DNA from: Pigoraptor chileana
Lineage: Eukaryota; Opisthokonta; Filasterea
Direction: 5' to 3'
NCBI GenBank assembly: GCA_943704495.1
Contig: CALSCR010002686.1
Span: forward strand, 1 to 28,547
Length of the DNA: 28,547 bases
The position numbers and the translations under genes were made by a program. A model generated the notes under the pieces. The model did not search any database and was not told the DNA's origin. It was given only the letters and a program-made list of their open reading frames with translations. Positions 20,101 through 28,547 of this stretch are shown here, piece after piece (the first letter of the stretch is position 1; each line of letters starts with the position of its first letter).

Positions 20101-22873
20101 GGAGCACATCTGGCGGACGAGCATGGTAACGGGGACAGTGTACCCGGACTTGTGAATGGCAAAGACAAAGGCAACGCGGTCCATGACTGTGCTCGCGCCT
20201 TCTTCCAAGTAATGGCGGAGATAACGCGTGTGGTGGGAACCAAATGGCTGTTTGTGTGGTGTGTTTGCATTGGGAGCGAAAGATGGCAAGTGGGGTTAGC
20301 TATCGTCATTTCAAGACGAGAAACTATTTCACAAGGAAGCAATGCATATGTCAGTCACGCCTACTGAGTGCGATGGATGCAATCAGTGGCACCAGGACAC
20401 ACCAGGACACACCACCCACCTCTGGGATGATGGCAGACACGTTGCGCCCTAGGAGCTCCCTCGGCCGGTATCCAAGCAACCGGCACGCCGACGTGTTCAT
20501 CTCAAGCACCGATCCCTCCTTGCGTAAATCTCCCGAAATCGCAATGGTCGCAAATCGATCGTCCATCAGCATCTCCGCGACGCCCAGGGACTCGGCGTCC
20601 AGGACACGCGCCCCAGTCTGCGCATTCTTTTCCCTGTCAGCGCCGGCGTCGTCAAGCTCACCCGCCCTTGCAATGAACATGTCTGCCGTGAGGGGATCGT
20701 GAACGACGTCAATGAGGAAGCCTGCGTACATCCGAAATGTCTGCGGAGCATTCGGGTTCAGCCGGATAAGCTCCTGGTATCCCGTCTGTGCACGCGTAAT
20801 GTATGTCGTGGCGCGCCAGGCCATGCGATTCAATGCCATGGGATCGGGGTGTCGCTTGAGTAACTCGGTCCACAGGGCGAGTTGTGCCTTCGTTGCGCGA
20901 GAGTCATTTTGCTGTGCATCGTTCATGTGCTTCTGAAACTCAATAAACTGCGGCATTTTTTGGTTTTTTTTGGTTTGAGAGAGGCAGTGTGAGTGCGAGT
21001 GTCAACAAAATGTGTGGGCTGAACGACAAGCCAACTCGCATCTTTTGCATTCCGGCAAGAGATCATTTGCTGGCGCTTGTTGTGCTCGGAACGTGTGGAC
21101 ATACCTGGATGACATCACCCTTGCCTCCCGCGACCTCGTCCTGAACCATCTTCCGCCGCCGATAGATGAAAAACTGTTCGTCCAAATGCGGCGACATTTC
21201 CTCTGCCGCCTGCAGTTCCGCGAGGGCGAGCTGGTTGTTGCCCATGAAGTACTGGTGGTGGTTGGACCAGAACAGCCGCAACAGCGACGACCGGGGATTG
21301 CGTCGTGCCGCAAACCGATACCACGTGTTGACCTCCGCGATGGCCTTCTTTGCAGCCCCTTCGTCGATTGGCTGCATCTCGCCCGCTTGGATCAGCAGTT
21401 CCATGTCGCTGTTGCTTGCGTTAGGTTTGTACGTAAAGAAGATGCCTGATGCAATCAGATGGAATCGTGCCTTGAGTTCGATGTCCGATGCGCTGCAAAG
21501 GCGGTTGCACGGTGTCTGTTCGATGTACCTCCGCCGCCAGTTGGCCGCCGATATGGCAGAATACACGATGAAGGGGATGGCGACGAGGAAAAAGACAAAG
21601 GCCTGGTTGTTCTCCGTTCCATTCGCCTGTGCGATGAGAAGACACACTGCCGACCACGTGAGCACCCAGAATGTCACAACCTTTGCGAGCGAGTAGTTGT
21701 GCCTGCATTAATATGTCAGGGAGACCGAGGCGGCAACGATGAACGCGTGTTTAGTGTTTCGATCGTGCGCGCATGTGCACGCATACGGCACAACGTAACG
21801 CACGTGCGCACACAAACATTTGCGCTCACCTGTAATAAGGCAGATACCACGTGAACATCGCCGATGTCGAGACACTGCAGATGAGAAGTGCCACGGACAA
21901 CACCCATCGGCTTGTGCTCGATGCATCCCACAGCGTAAACAGCACCGTGAGGGACGCACGCACAATGCTCGCAAACAGATCGACGCGCGAGTGCGGCCGA
22001 CCGAGAACCGACCGGGCAGATGGGCTGGGCTCGCTAAAGCAGATGCCAGTCATAAGGGAGAGGAAGATGAAGGCGACGCCAACAACAAGCGCAAGGATCT
22101 TCTCAAAGAGATCGAATCCCGACCAGCACGATGTGTTTGCCTCGCAGCGAAGGCGCGCCTGCATTACAAGTCAGTTGTGACACGAGCAAGAATAATTAGT
22201 GTTATCCGGCGCGCTCAGTCGATTGAGCACGTACACTGAAAAACTTTCTTTTTAGTCACGGCAGTCATTGACAGTGGGCTGCATTAATGACACACAACGT
22301 TAATGGCCACATAGGAGCAAAAGTATGCAATGTTTCTGCACATACCGCCAAAATACCCGTCAAGGGAATGAAGAAGATCGTTGAAACGAGCCCGCTGATT
22401 GTGCGCAGGAGCCTGATGGTCCACATCATGCGGTAATTGTTGCGGGAGAACGAGTATCCAACAAACACAGCATTCAAAAGAAAGAGAATGAGGATGCCGA
22501 CCGCAGTAAAGAAGACGGCGGTGCTTGTGTCAATGTACGTCTCAAAAACAAACGGCTTTACGATGCGCTGCAGCCACATGGACTGGCCGCTGTTCCACGG
22601 GAAGTCCTGGCTGTATGCGTTAAACGGGAACGCAAGCAGCTGCATCATGTCGATGCAAAGCTCAACAATGACCCAGAACGGCCGGATCGTCGCGTCCTTG
22701 ATCATAACAAAGAGAATTCCAAACAGTCCATTTTTAAACGCCGATGCGACATGGCTAAGAGTGGAGCCGCGATGCACGCCGGCCACAGTCCCCACCGACG
22801 AGCCCGACCCATTTGCCACGCCGATGGACGGCGCACCCACGCTGTACGCGTGCGATGTGGCACTTCGTGCCAT
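17131..22873 (-). CDS. TmcB-like polytopic membrane protein with TPR-like and PAS domains
   Basis: Five exons (22873-22346, 22158-21830, 21702-21105, 20947-20420, 20247-17131) give 5100 coding nt, 1699 residues. Introns of 187, 127, 157 and 172 nt all have GT starts and AG ends (GTATGT, GTGAGC, GTATGT, GTGGGT). About eight membrane segments occupy residues 49-345. A helical, TPR-like stretch follows to about 600 (WYRFAARRNPRSSLLRLFWS; FMGNNQLALAELQAAEEMSP; ALWTELLKRHPDPMALNRMA). A PAS domain begins near 616 and crosses the exon 4/5 junction at IIPE|PFGSHHTRYLRHYLEEG, a very typical PAS segment. Four more membrane segments lie near 1057-1082, 1258-1278, 1428-1452 and 1638-1663, with long Ser/Asp-rich loops. 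The order matches TmcB/TmcC-like proteins expanded in protists, algae and chytrids. Sensory or signalling function is likely but the ligand is unknown. Confidence 0.88.
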
Positions 22874-24039
22874 CTTTAGCCGACTGAGTGCGACGGACGG
22901 AGCCGATCACCTTCAGGCACGTGTTGTGTCTTGAATAAGGCGCCGGCGGTCGTCGGACTGACCGAGTCGTCAGTGCATCCGGCACACGGACTGATCGGTG
23001 CAGCGCCGGACAGTGCGAGTCAAAGGATCAATGACTGATACTGAATCTCGAGGGTTTGGGAACGTTCAGCTCAGTTCAGTGTCAGATACTTCGCAACTGC
23101 GACTGTGCCACAAATATAACACTGAGTCGTGCTGCACACTCACCGATACGTCCCTGAAGATGTCAGTTGTAGGCAGTTTTTCGTCAAATGAATGCGGCCG
23201 ACTCAGCGGTGGTCAGAAGAATAAACTGAAGGCGAGCGACTGTGCCCGTTCTGAACGGCCCTCAAGTGCGACACTCAGGCTCAATATTAAATAATACTGC
23301 AACACCACTCGGAAGAAAATGAACCATTGAACCTGTACCACTGAAGAAAATGATGCGAGTCTCACTGAACCGGCGGCATGGCGTGACTCACTCGTGGCCC
23401 GGCGAAGCGGTTGGCGATCTGCCGCGGATTGTCAACGTCACTGATTGGGGTGGTGCCGTCGCGGGCCGAGTGGGAGGGGCTGCGGTGTGAGACCGCCGCC
23501 GGATATTTGTCGGATGCCACGTGCGGTGGCCGAACTGTCTGGGCTATTGTTGTGCAGTCTTCATGCACAATTCATGCACCTCGTGCGCGGGGAATTTGTT
23601 CAGCGTTGCCGAGAGGCGGCCACTTCACCTGTTCGGTGCCCCCAGTTGGGCTGCAGTCGTCTTTCTGGTATTGAGCATAATGAGGGTAGATTATTTTTGT
23701 GTCACATTTCGCGCTGAAAGAAATTCTCGAGAGACGATCGGATCGGATCCATGCGGTTACCCGATGACTGCCCGCGTGTGAGAATGGGTGTGAGGGTGTC
23801 AAATGTGACGAGTGGTGTGCGTATTGCATGTGAGGTCTGACGGAACAGCCGACTTTCGCACTCTGCAGTGTGCAGTTTCAGTCAGTTTGTGTTTGCCCGG
23901 TCAAAGTGGCACGGCTTCTTGTGACAACCTTGATATCAAAGGGGTGCATCAGGGGGGTACAGAGGACTCGGCTATCTCGGGATAGGCCTCCATTTGAACC
24001 AATAATCAAATTTCGGGGCGGATCTCACCGGCCGTTCCG
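22874..24039. other. Intergenic region upstream of the TmcB-like gene
   Basis: No supported gene over about 1.1 kb. A GGCACGTGTT E-box variant sits about 45 nt upstream of the TmcB-like ATG. The DNA is rich in short ACTGAG/CTCAGT-type words. ORFs are short and featureless. Confidence 0.5.
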
Positions 24040-24100
24040 ACATCCACATGGGCATGCACAGCGACCGATGCCTCCAGTGGCATCATATGCAGAATCCTGT

Positions 24101-25042
24101 CTACAACACCTTGCTACCACTGTCCCCCGTACCGCCGCTCGAGGTAGTATGCAAGGCTCTCTCGCGTGCGCAGCGCGGGGATGTAGTGGAACTGACACAA
24201 GTGTTCGTTGAAGTCGGGGTATCGGACAAAGCCGGACCGTCCCGGTTGCATTGGTACAGACACGAACGCAGCACAGACGAGCCCGTCATTACTAGGAACG
24301 CCCCATGCAATCCGCGCGCAAACGCATGCAAGCCCTTCACGGTGTCAATCCGCGCGATTACGCTGTTGTCGTCCGAGAATAGCGCCTGCAGCTCTTGCAC
24401 AATAAGGCCTAGGCGGATGCCACAAAGTCGGCTTTTTTGACAGTGTTATAGACGGAGGGGTGATGTGCTTAAAAAGAGAACCGAGTTTGCCTTCTGAATC
24501 GTTCGTATGCATACGGTGGCGCAACTCCACATGCGAGTCGATTCACAGTGTCGGAATGGATGTCATCATCGCCAAATTCTCGAAAGTCAACCAAAGCAAA
24601 TACGCGCGATGCCGAGCACACCACCGCGGCAACAGCAAGCGCCTTGACAATAGTCGTTTTACCGGTACCTTCGACGCCGCCAATGACGGGATGTCCCATG
24701 TCGTGGCGCATCAACTCACCGTCAGGATAAACTGCAGAGTACTTGAGTCATCTTCGCCGCTGTATGGGCGGAACCTAATGCAGATTGCTCGACGCGAGAG
24801 TATTCATCACCTCTCACACGCGCTCAAAGATGGGCAGCACGGTGTTGACAGCGCGTTGGTCGACTCCCAGTACCTCGTAGTCCGCGCGCAATTGCCAGCA
24901 TTCTTCAAGCACTATTGGGTGACCATCAAACGGGGCCAGTCGTGTTCATCAAGGCGGCACGCAACGCAAGAAGGGCTGCACGTGAAGTCTGTTATGTCTG
25001 CGGAAATAGATGCGCGCACTGCTGTGCCTCGAGGTTGTCCAT
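24101..25042 (-). pseudogene. Decayed P-loop NTPase gene
   Basis: Protein-like segments follow one another in a single direction but in different frames. From the ATG at 25042 come MDNLEAQQC, RLHVQPFLRCV, then HPIVLEECWQLRADYEVLGV and VNTVLPIFERV, which meets a TGA; then RPYSGEDDSSTLQFILT. Next is the P-loop block HPVIGGVEGTGKTTIVKAL (Walker A GxxGTGKT) with SRVFALVDFREFGDDD. A Walker-B-like strand RLGLIVQELQALFSDDNS follows, then DTVKGLHAFARGLHGAFLV and finally FNEHLCQFHYIPALRTRES. Several frameshifts and at least three in-frame stops separate them, so no intact product is possible without improbable splicing. The pattern resembles multicopy NTPases of the Crinkler/RHS sort, but I cannot place the family. 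Confidence 0.6.
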
Positions 25043-25536
25043 GTTTAAGCGCTTGCAATCTTGATGTCACATCTACTGATTGGTAAATAAATTACCTCCG
25101 AGTTTTTCAACGCCACTTGCCATTCACTCTGCATGAACTGAATCCGAACGCACGATCACGCGCCAGCAGAGTGTCCCTATAGCGTCTGACCAACGTTGAA
25201 CTTCGGACCAAAGACGTCGTTATCCTCTCTCATTACTTGTTTCATTACTTGAAATCACCTTGCCGAATTCCCGATCGACAGTTGACAAGGATCATCCCAC
25301 TCAGTTTTACGACGGTGACTTTTCCGTACCAAATTCAGATTATTACAGTCTGTCACTGTCCCGCCCAACCTCCAGCCCCAGATCCGCGTAAGCTATTAAG
25401 TTTAATCACAGTGTTTGGCGACCGCCGAGATTTAGCACCTGGCAGCTTCACCCGATCGGCGCCGTTTTGTGTGAGCCGTCGAATGCCAAGAGTCGTGCTG
25501 CACGGACAGGAATCCACAGAAACTTTAACTCACAGC
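25043..25536. other. Upstream region of the oxygenase-like gene
   Basis: The frame of the downstream gene is open back to 25237, but the added 100 residues are Pro/Arg-rich and lack family features. I read it as 5' leader and promoter. No other gene was seen. Confidence 0.45.
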
Positions 25537-26808
25537 ATGGCGACAGCACAGTGCATCACTGCGACGTTGCACTACACACGTCCGGCGGCACTGGCATCTT
25601 CCGGTGGGCCGCATGTGTCCGGCAACGCAACGCCGAATGGATTAGTCCCCGTGGATGTCACCATCACCGACGCGCGCACTGTGCACCCTGCACCCCGCCT
25701 GTTTGAGTGCGGGTTTGAGGTCATAAGCGCCCCATCTCGTCTGCGAACAGCGAATTTTTTCTCCACAAACGCGAAGGTCGACATTGAAACACGTTATTTC
25801 GAAGACGTTTCGAACTCAGTGCGCCGTGTCACGGGAGCATCACACGTCACCCCTTTCCATTATGCGATTCGACGTGCTGATCCTCCTATTGGCAACTCTG
25901 ATGTGACGAGTGGCGTCAATGCGCACGCATCGCGGGAAAGATCATCCTCGAGAGATGTGAACAATGCTGTGGAGAAACCGGCGCCCATTGTGCACTGCGA
26001 TTACAGCGTGCGGACCGCACTAAAGCTTTTTGAAGTTCTCAGCGTTGATGCGAGGTTTCGCAAGGGTCGATTCGCCGTTATAAATGCGTGGAGGAACATC
26101 GACGATGCGTGCCCAATACTGACGGACCACCTCGCGGTGTGCGATGCGCGAACTGTTGTGGCACCCGACGACTTTATTCCGATCACGCGCGTGGATGCAC
26201 TTGGCGCAAGTCACGACTCCTATCAGCTGGATGCCACCCATTCGCCACTGCATGCGTGGTTTTATTATCCCGCAATGTGCAGTTCCGAACTTCTTCTCTT
26301 TGTTCAATACGACTCAAACGCACGTGCCCCCGCCCGCTACACCTTCCACTCGTCGTTCTCGGATCGCAGCTGTCCGCCAGAGTATGCGCAAATGCATCCG
26401 CGCCAGTCGATCGAATGTCGATGCGTCGCCTTTTTCCCTGATTACACCCCAAACACAATCTTCTTGATGCACGCAATGGGCGATGAAATTGTGTCGGCCG
26501 CCGTCTCCGCCATCATGCTTGCGATAGGATATCCGGATCGCTGGCCGGAGATTGCGCGCGTGTGGATGCGTAAGACGCTTTACGACAGCGACGGCGTTGC
26601 TAATGTTGTTCGAGAACTCGTTATTGGAGGAGCAAAACGAGCACAGCACGGCCTTGACAGGGCGACCGCTGATCAGCTGCAGAAGACTATTGCGATGCTA
26701 CTGGATCCCAGCACGGGCTTTGAAGCGAAGGCAAAAGCGAACTTTGCGCAGATTAATACTATCGAGTGGATTGGAAAGATGGCATCCGCAGCGTTTGGCA
26801 AGAGGTGA
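25537..26808 (+). CDS. CmcJ/AsaB-family putative iron/2-oxoglutarate-type oxygenase with C-terminal extension
   Basis: The frame allows 523 residues from 25237. I prefer the ATG at 25537 (423 residues), because the family-like N-terminus TAQCITATLHYTRP starts there; the Met at 25483 is possible. Recognisable family blocks are RVTGASHVTPFHY, then a HxD-type motif in VHCDYS (His153, Asp155), FAVINAWRNI, LAVCDARTV (about 198-206), HAWFYYPAMCSSELLLFVQY with DSN, and RQSIECRCVAFFP. Relatives are the cephamycin CmcJ and fungal AsaB/NvfI hydroxylase/desaturase-like proteins, usually about 280-340 residues. Here about 110 extra residues follow (from MGDEIVSAAVSAIMLAIGYP to the end), partly helical and of no known family. 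The substrate is unknown; many relatives act in secondary metabolism, but no cluster is visible here. Confidence 0.8.
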   Translation: MATAQCITATLHYTRPAALASSGGPHVSGNATPNGLVPVDVTITDARTVHPAPRLFECGFEVISAPSRLRTANFFSTNAKVDIETRYFEDVSNSVRRVTGASHVTPFHYAIRRADPPIGNSDVTSGVNAHASRERSSSRDVNNAVEKPAPIVHCDYSVRTALKLFEVLSVDARFRKGRFAVINAWRNIDDACPILTDHLAVCDARTVVAPDDFIPITRVDALGASHDSYQLDATHSPLHAWFYYPAMCSSELLLFVQYDSNARAPARYTFHSSFSDRSCPPEYAQMHPRQSIECRCVAFFPDYTPNTIFLMHAMGDEIVSAAVSAIMLAIGYPDRWPEIARVWMRKTLYDSDGVANVVRELVIGGAKRAQHGLDRATADQLQKTIAMLLDPSTGFEAKAKANFAQINTIEWIGKMASAAFGKR

Positions 26809-27981
26809 AAGTCATGCTTGGGCTGCATCGTGGCTGCATCGTGGCTGCATCACTGTTTCATGTGTGTGCGTGCATTTCAAGACACGGCGTGTTGTGCGAC
26901 GGAAGGTCTCTCACCCGTATACTATGGAGTGCGCAAGGCGCTTCTTACACTTCATGGAGTCCGGCTTTGTTCTTGCCCTCGTGTGACATAGGGCCTGCTA
27001 CACGGGCTATATCCCTCGTTCTCTCGGGAGTCTTTCTGTTGCCCCTCTATCGGAGTCGAAGTATGCAACTAGTAGTGCCAGTCATTTTGAGCACTGAAGT
27101 TCTCTCTCGGTCACTCTCTTGGTGAACTCGGTGCGCCTAAGGCGGTTTGAGTACTGGAGCCCGTCCGTCTTGTGGTTCTCCCATGAACTTCGAACATCTT
27201 GATGGCGTCGGCCGCGTCAGATCAGCCGTCAGCCGTTCACATCTCAACCTGCGACTGTACCCGCTTTAATGGTTTCCTTCCCAGCAAATTAAATGCATGT
27301 CTGATTACACCTACCCTGAGAATTCCACATAAAGCTGGGCATAGACGGTAGCTATGCGGTCCATACCTGAGATCTTGTCCTGGGCTGCCGGCTTCAATAA
27401 GTTACCGCCGCGACCGTGTTCCCTCACGTGACGAGTCCGAAAGGCAATGCTCCGATAAGCCAGTCACGTGACAAAGCTGCCCCGGATGCGCTGTAGTGTC
27501 CTCGCTACGACAGTCTTACTCCGTCCACTGATCACAAAAAGCAAATTGTATTACTAATCAGATAAAAAAATAGAAAGTTAGATTATAATAGTCGTCTTTC
27601 ACTCGCTGGATCCTTTTGCAAAATTTCTGTCTAAGGCATGTTTCTTGCATTAATATTTACAGTAGTTGTTGTTGAAAATATGCTTGAATTCCAGTTGTTG
27701 GCGTTTGTAAAATGAAGTGGATCTCACAGCTGACGCGATATTTGTTGTGCCAGTCGCGCTCCTAAACCGCACAAACCTCTTTGTCTTTCCACCACTTCTG
27801 TTTTCATTTCTGTCCTTTCATGGTATGAGCAATTACACTGTGGAATCATAGTCCACAATATTCTTTTTTTTGTTGTGGTATTTAGTTTCAATGGATGTTA
27901 TGGAATCATATATCTGATTGTTGGCTCTTTCTCAACTTCACGTTGTGTGTTTGTTTTCGTTGCACAGCCGAACTTTTAAAA
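26809..27981. other. Intergenic region with paired E-boxes
   Basis: It starts with a short tandem repeat of GGCTGCATCGT (about 26821-26850) and holds two TCACGTGA sites. It becomes AT-rich from about 27530. A polypyrimidine-AG ending at 27967 (TTTTCGTTGCACAG) suggests a 5'-UTR intron of the last gene. No other gene was recognised. Confidence 0.5.
27424..27471. promoter_or_regulatory. Two TCACGTGA E-boxes 40 bp apart
   Basis: Perfect octamers at 27424-27431 and 27464-27471 are both extended to TCACGTGAC. They lie about 510-560 nt upstream of the ATG at 27982, close to where transcription would start if a 5'-UTR intron is present. Forty base pairs puts them nearly on the same helical face. Confidence 0.45.
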
Positions 27982-28110
27982 ATGTCTGATAAGGTTATGG
28001 AGGACAGCGCTGCCGTCGCAGGCGTCGATGAACGCCGGGATGAGAGGAGAGTGGATGAGAAGAAAGACGACGCCAAAAAAGATGACAAGCCAAAGGTTGT
28101 CCGTGAAAAG
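27982..28110 (+). CDS. First coding exon of a gene running off the right edge
   Basis: ATG at 27982 preceded by AAAA. It opens 43 codons of a very charged, Asp/Lys/Arg-rich N-terminus (MSDKVMEDSAAVAGVDERR, then DEKKDDAKKDDKPK). A donor AAG|GTATTG lies at 28111, phase 0; read-through would stop two codons later. An acceptor-like TTCGTTGCACAG ends 15 nt upstream of the ATG, suggesting an upstream non-coding exon. No in-window acceptor gives a clear continuation, so the rest lies outside. Charged N-termini like this are common in proteasome, translation and chaperone subunits, but the family cannot be told. Confidence 0.5.
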
Positions 28111-28547
28111 GTATTGTAAATTGACACTAGTGGAGCATGTCAGTGTTTCTGTCACGCAAGTTGTGCACATTTTTTCGTCCACTTTCTTTACGCACTCTTG
28201 TCATTCATGCGCACACACTCTGCGCACTCGCACACACTCAACACGCACAACTTGCACACTCAACACTCACAACACACTCAACACTCACAACACACTCAAC
28301 ACACACAACACACTTACACTCACAACACATCCACAACACATTCACAACACACAAACTCAAACATTCCCAATTGGAACGCTACTTGCCGCGCAGACATGCC
28401 CTTTCCTTCTCCGCGTATTCTGCAAAGTAAACGCACATCACAGGTATGAAGTTGTATGAAGTTGTATGAAAATAAGCGCCCGTTGTAATCTCTTGCACCG
28501 TGGATTTTTTCAATGTGTGTGTGTGTGTGTTTTGAGGGGAGGGGGGC
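28111..28547. other. Probable intron of the last gene, low complexity
   Basis: It begins with the GTATTG donor and contains CACA-rich minisatellite DNA, a direct repeat of GTATGAAGTT near 28443-28470, a (GT)n tract at about 28514-28530 and a G-rich end. Open frames here come only from the repeat. Confidence 0.4.
28258..28311. repeat. 18-nt minisatellite, three units
   Basis: ACTCAACACTCACAACAC occurs exactly at 28258-28275 and 28276-28293, with a third copy differing at one base at 28294-28311. It is embedded in a longer CACA-rich tract running to about 28350. Confidence 0.8.

Noticed and set aside
28198-28449. Thr/His-rich plus-strand frames near the right end
   Set aside because: Translation of a CACA-rich minisatellite lying in the probable intron of the last gene.
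1-28547. tRNA, rRNA or spliceosomal snRNA genes
   Set aside because: I looked for tRNA B-box-like sequences and U6-like blocks by eye and found none with a matching fold. A tRNAscan-SE/Infernal run would be decisive.
28514-28547. Telomere at the right edge
   Set aside because: The GT tract and terminal G run lack a regular telomeric unit such as TTAGGG; it is a simple repeat.

Overview
The window is nuclear DNA of a eukaryote. Several genes are split by GT-AG introns of about 110-235 nt, stop codons look standard, intergenic DNA is long and microsatellite-rich, and the recognisable proteins are eukaryotic: RRP1/Nop52, an AIP-type immunophilin, and a TmcB-like polytopic PAS protein. TmcB-like proteins and a coiled-coil protein with RPxSA motifs point to a unicellular, possibly flagellated lineage. 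I cannot name the taxon.

Layout. 1-141 may be the 3' end of a gene cut by the window edge. 913-3975 (+) is a 1020-residue coiled-coil protein. 4757-7180 (-) is RRP1 in three exons, convergent with it. 7181-12053 is an accessory block: a 31-bp inverted repeat, decayed coding fragments, a palindrome-rich stretch with a TIR-like pair, and at 10162-11491 (+) a gene I read as an endogenous double-jelly-roll viral major capsid protein, followed by a 9-bp hairpin. 12054-12836 (+) is a SAM-dependent methyltransferase-like protein. 13433-15255 (-) is an AIP-like FKBP/TPR protein in three exons carrying a large His-rich insertion. 16064-16511 (+) is a two-exon gene for an unknown 105-residue protein with a TATA box. 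17131-22873 (-) is a five-exon, about 1699-residue TmcB-like membrane protein with PAS. About 24100-25042 (-) is a decayed P-loop NTPase gene. 25537-26808 (+) is a CmcJ/AsaB-family putative oxygenase with a C-terminal extension. 27982 (+) begins a gene that runs off the right edge.

The genes do not form an evident pathway; this looks like ordinary eukaryotic gene spacing interrupted by a virus/repeat-derived island. A recurrent intergenic TCACGTGA element (six copies, none coding) lies upstream of several genes and may be a shared bHLH-type regulatory site. The strongest candidate for something undescribed is the capsid-like gene and its surrounding palindromic DNA; next are the His-rich insertion in the AIP-like protein and the NTPase relic.
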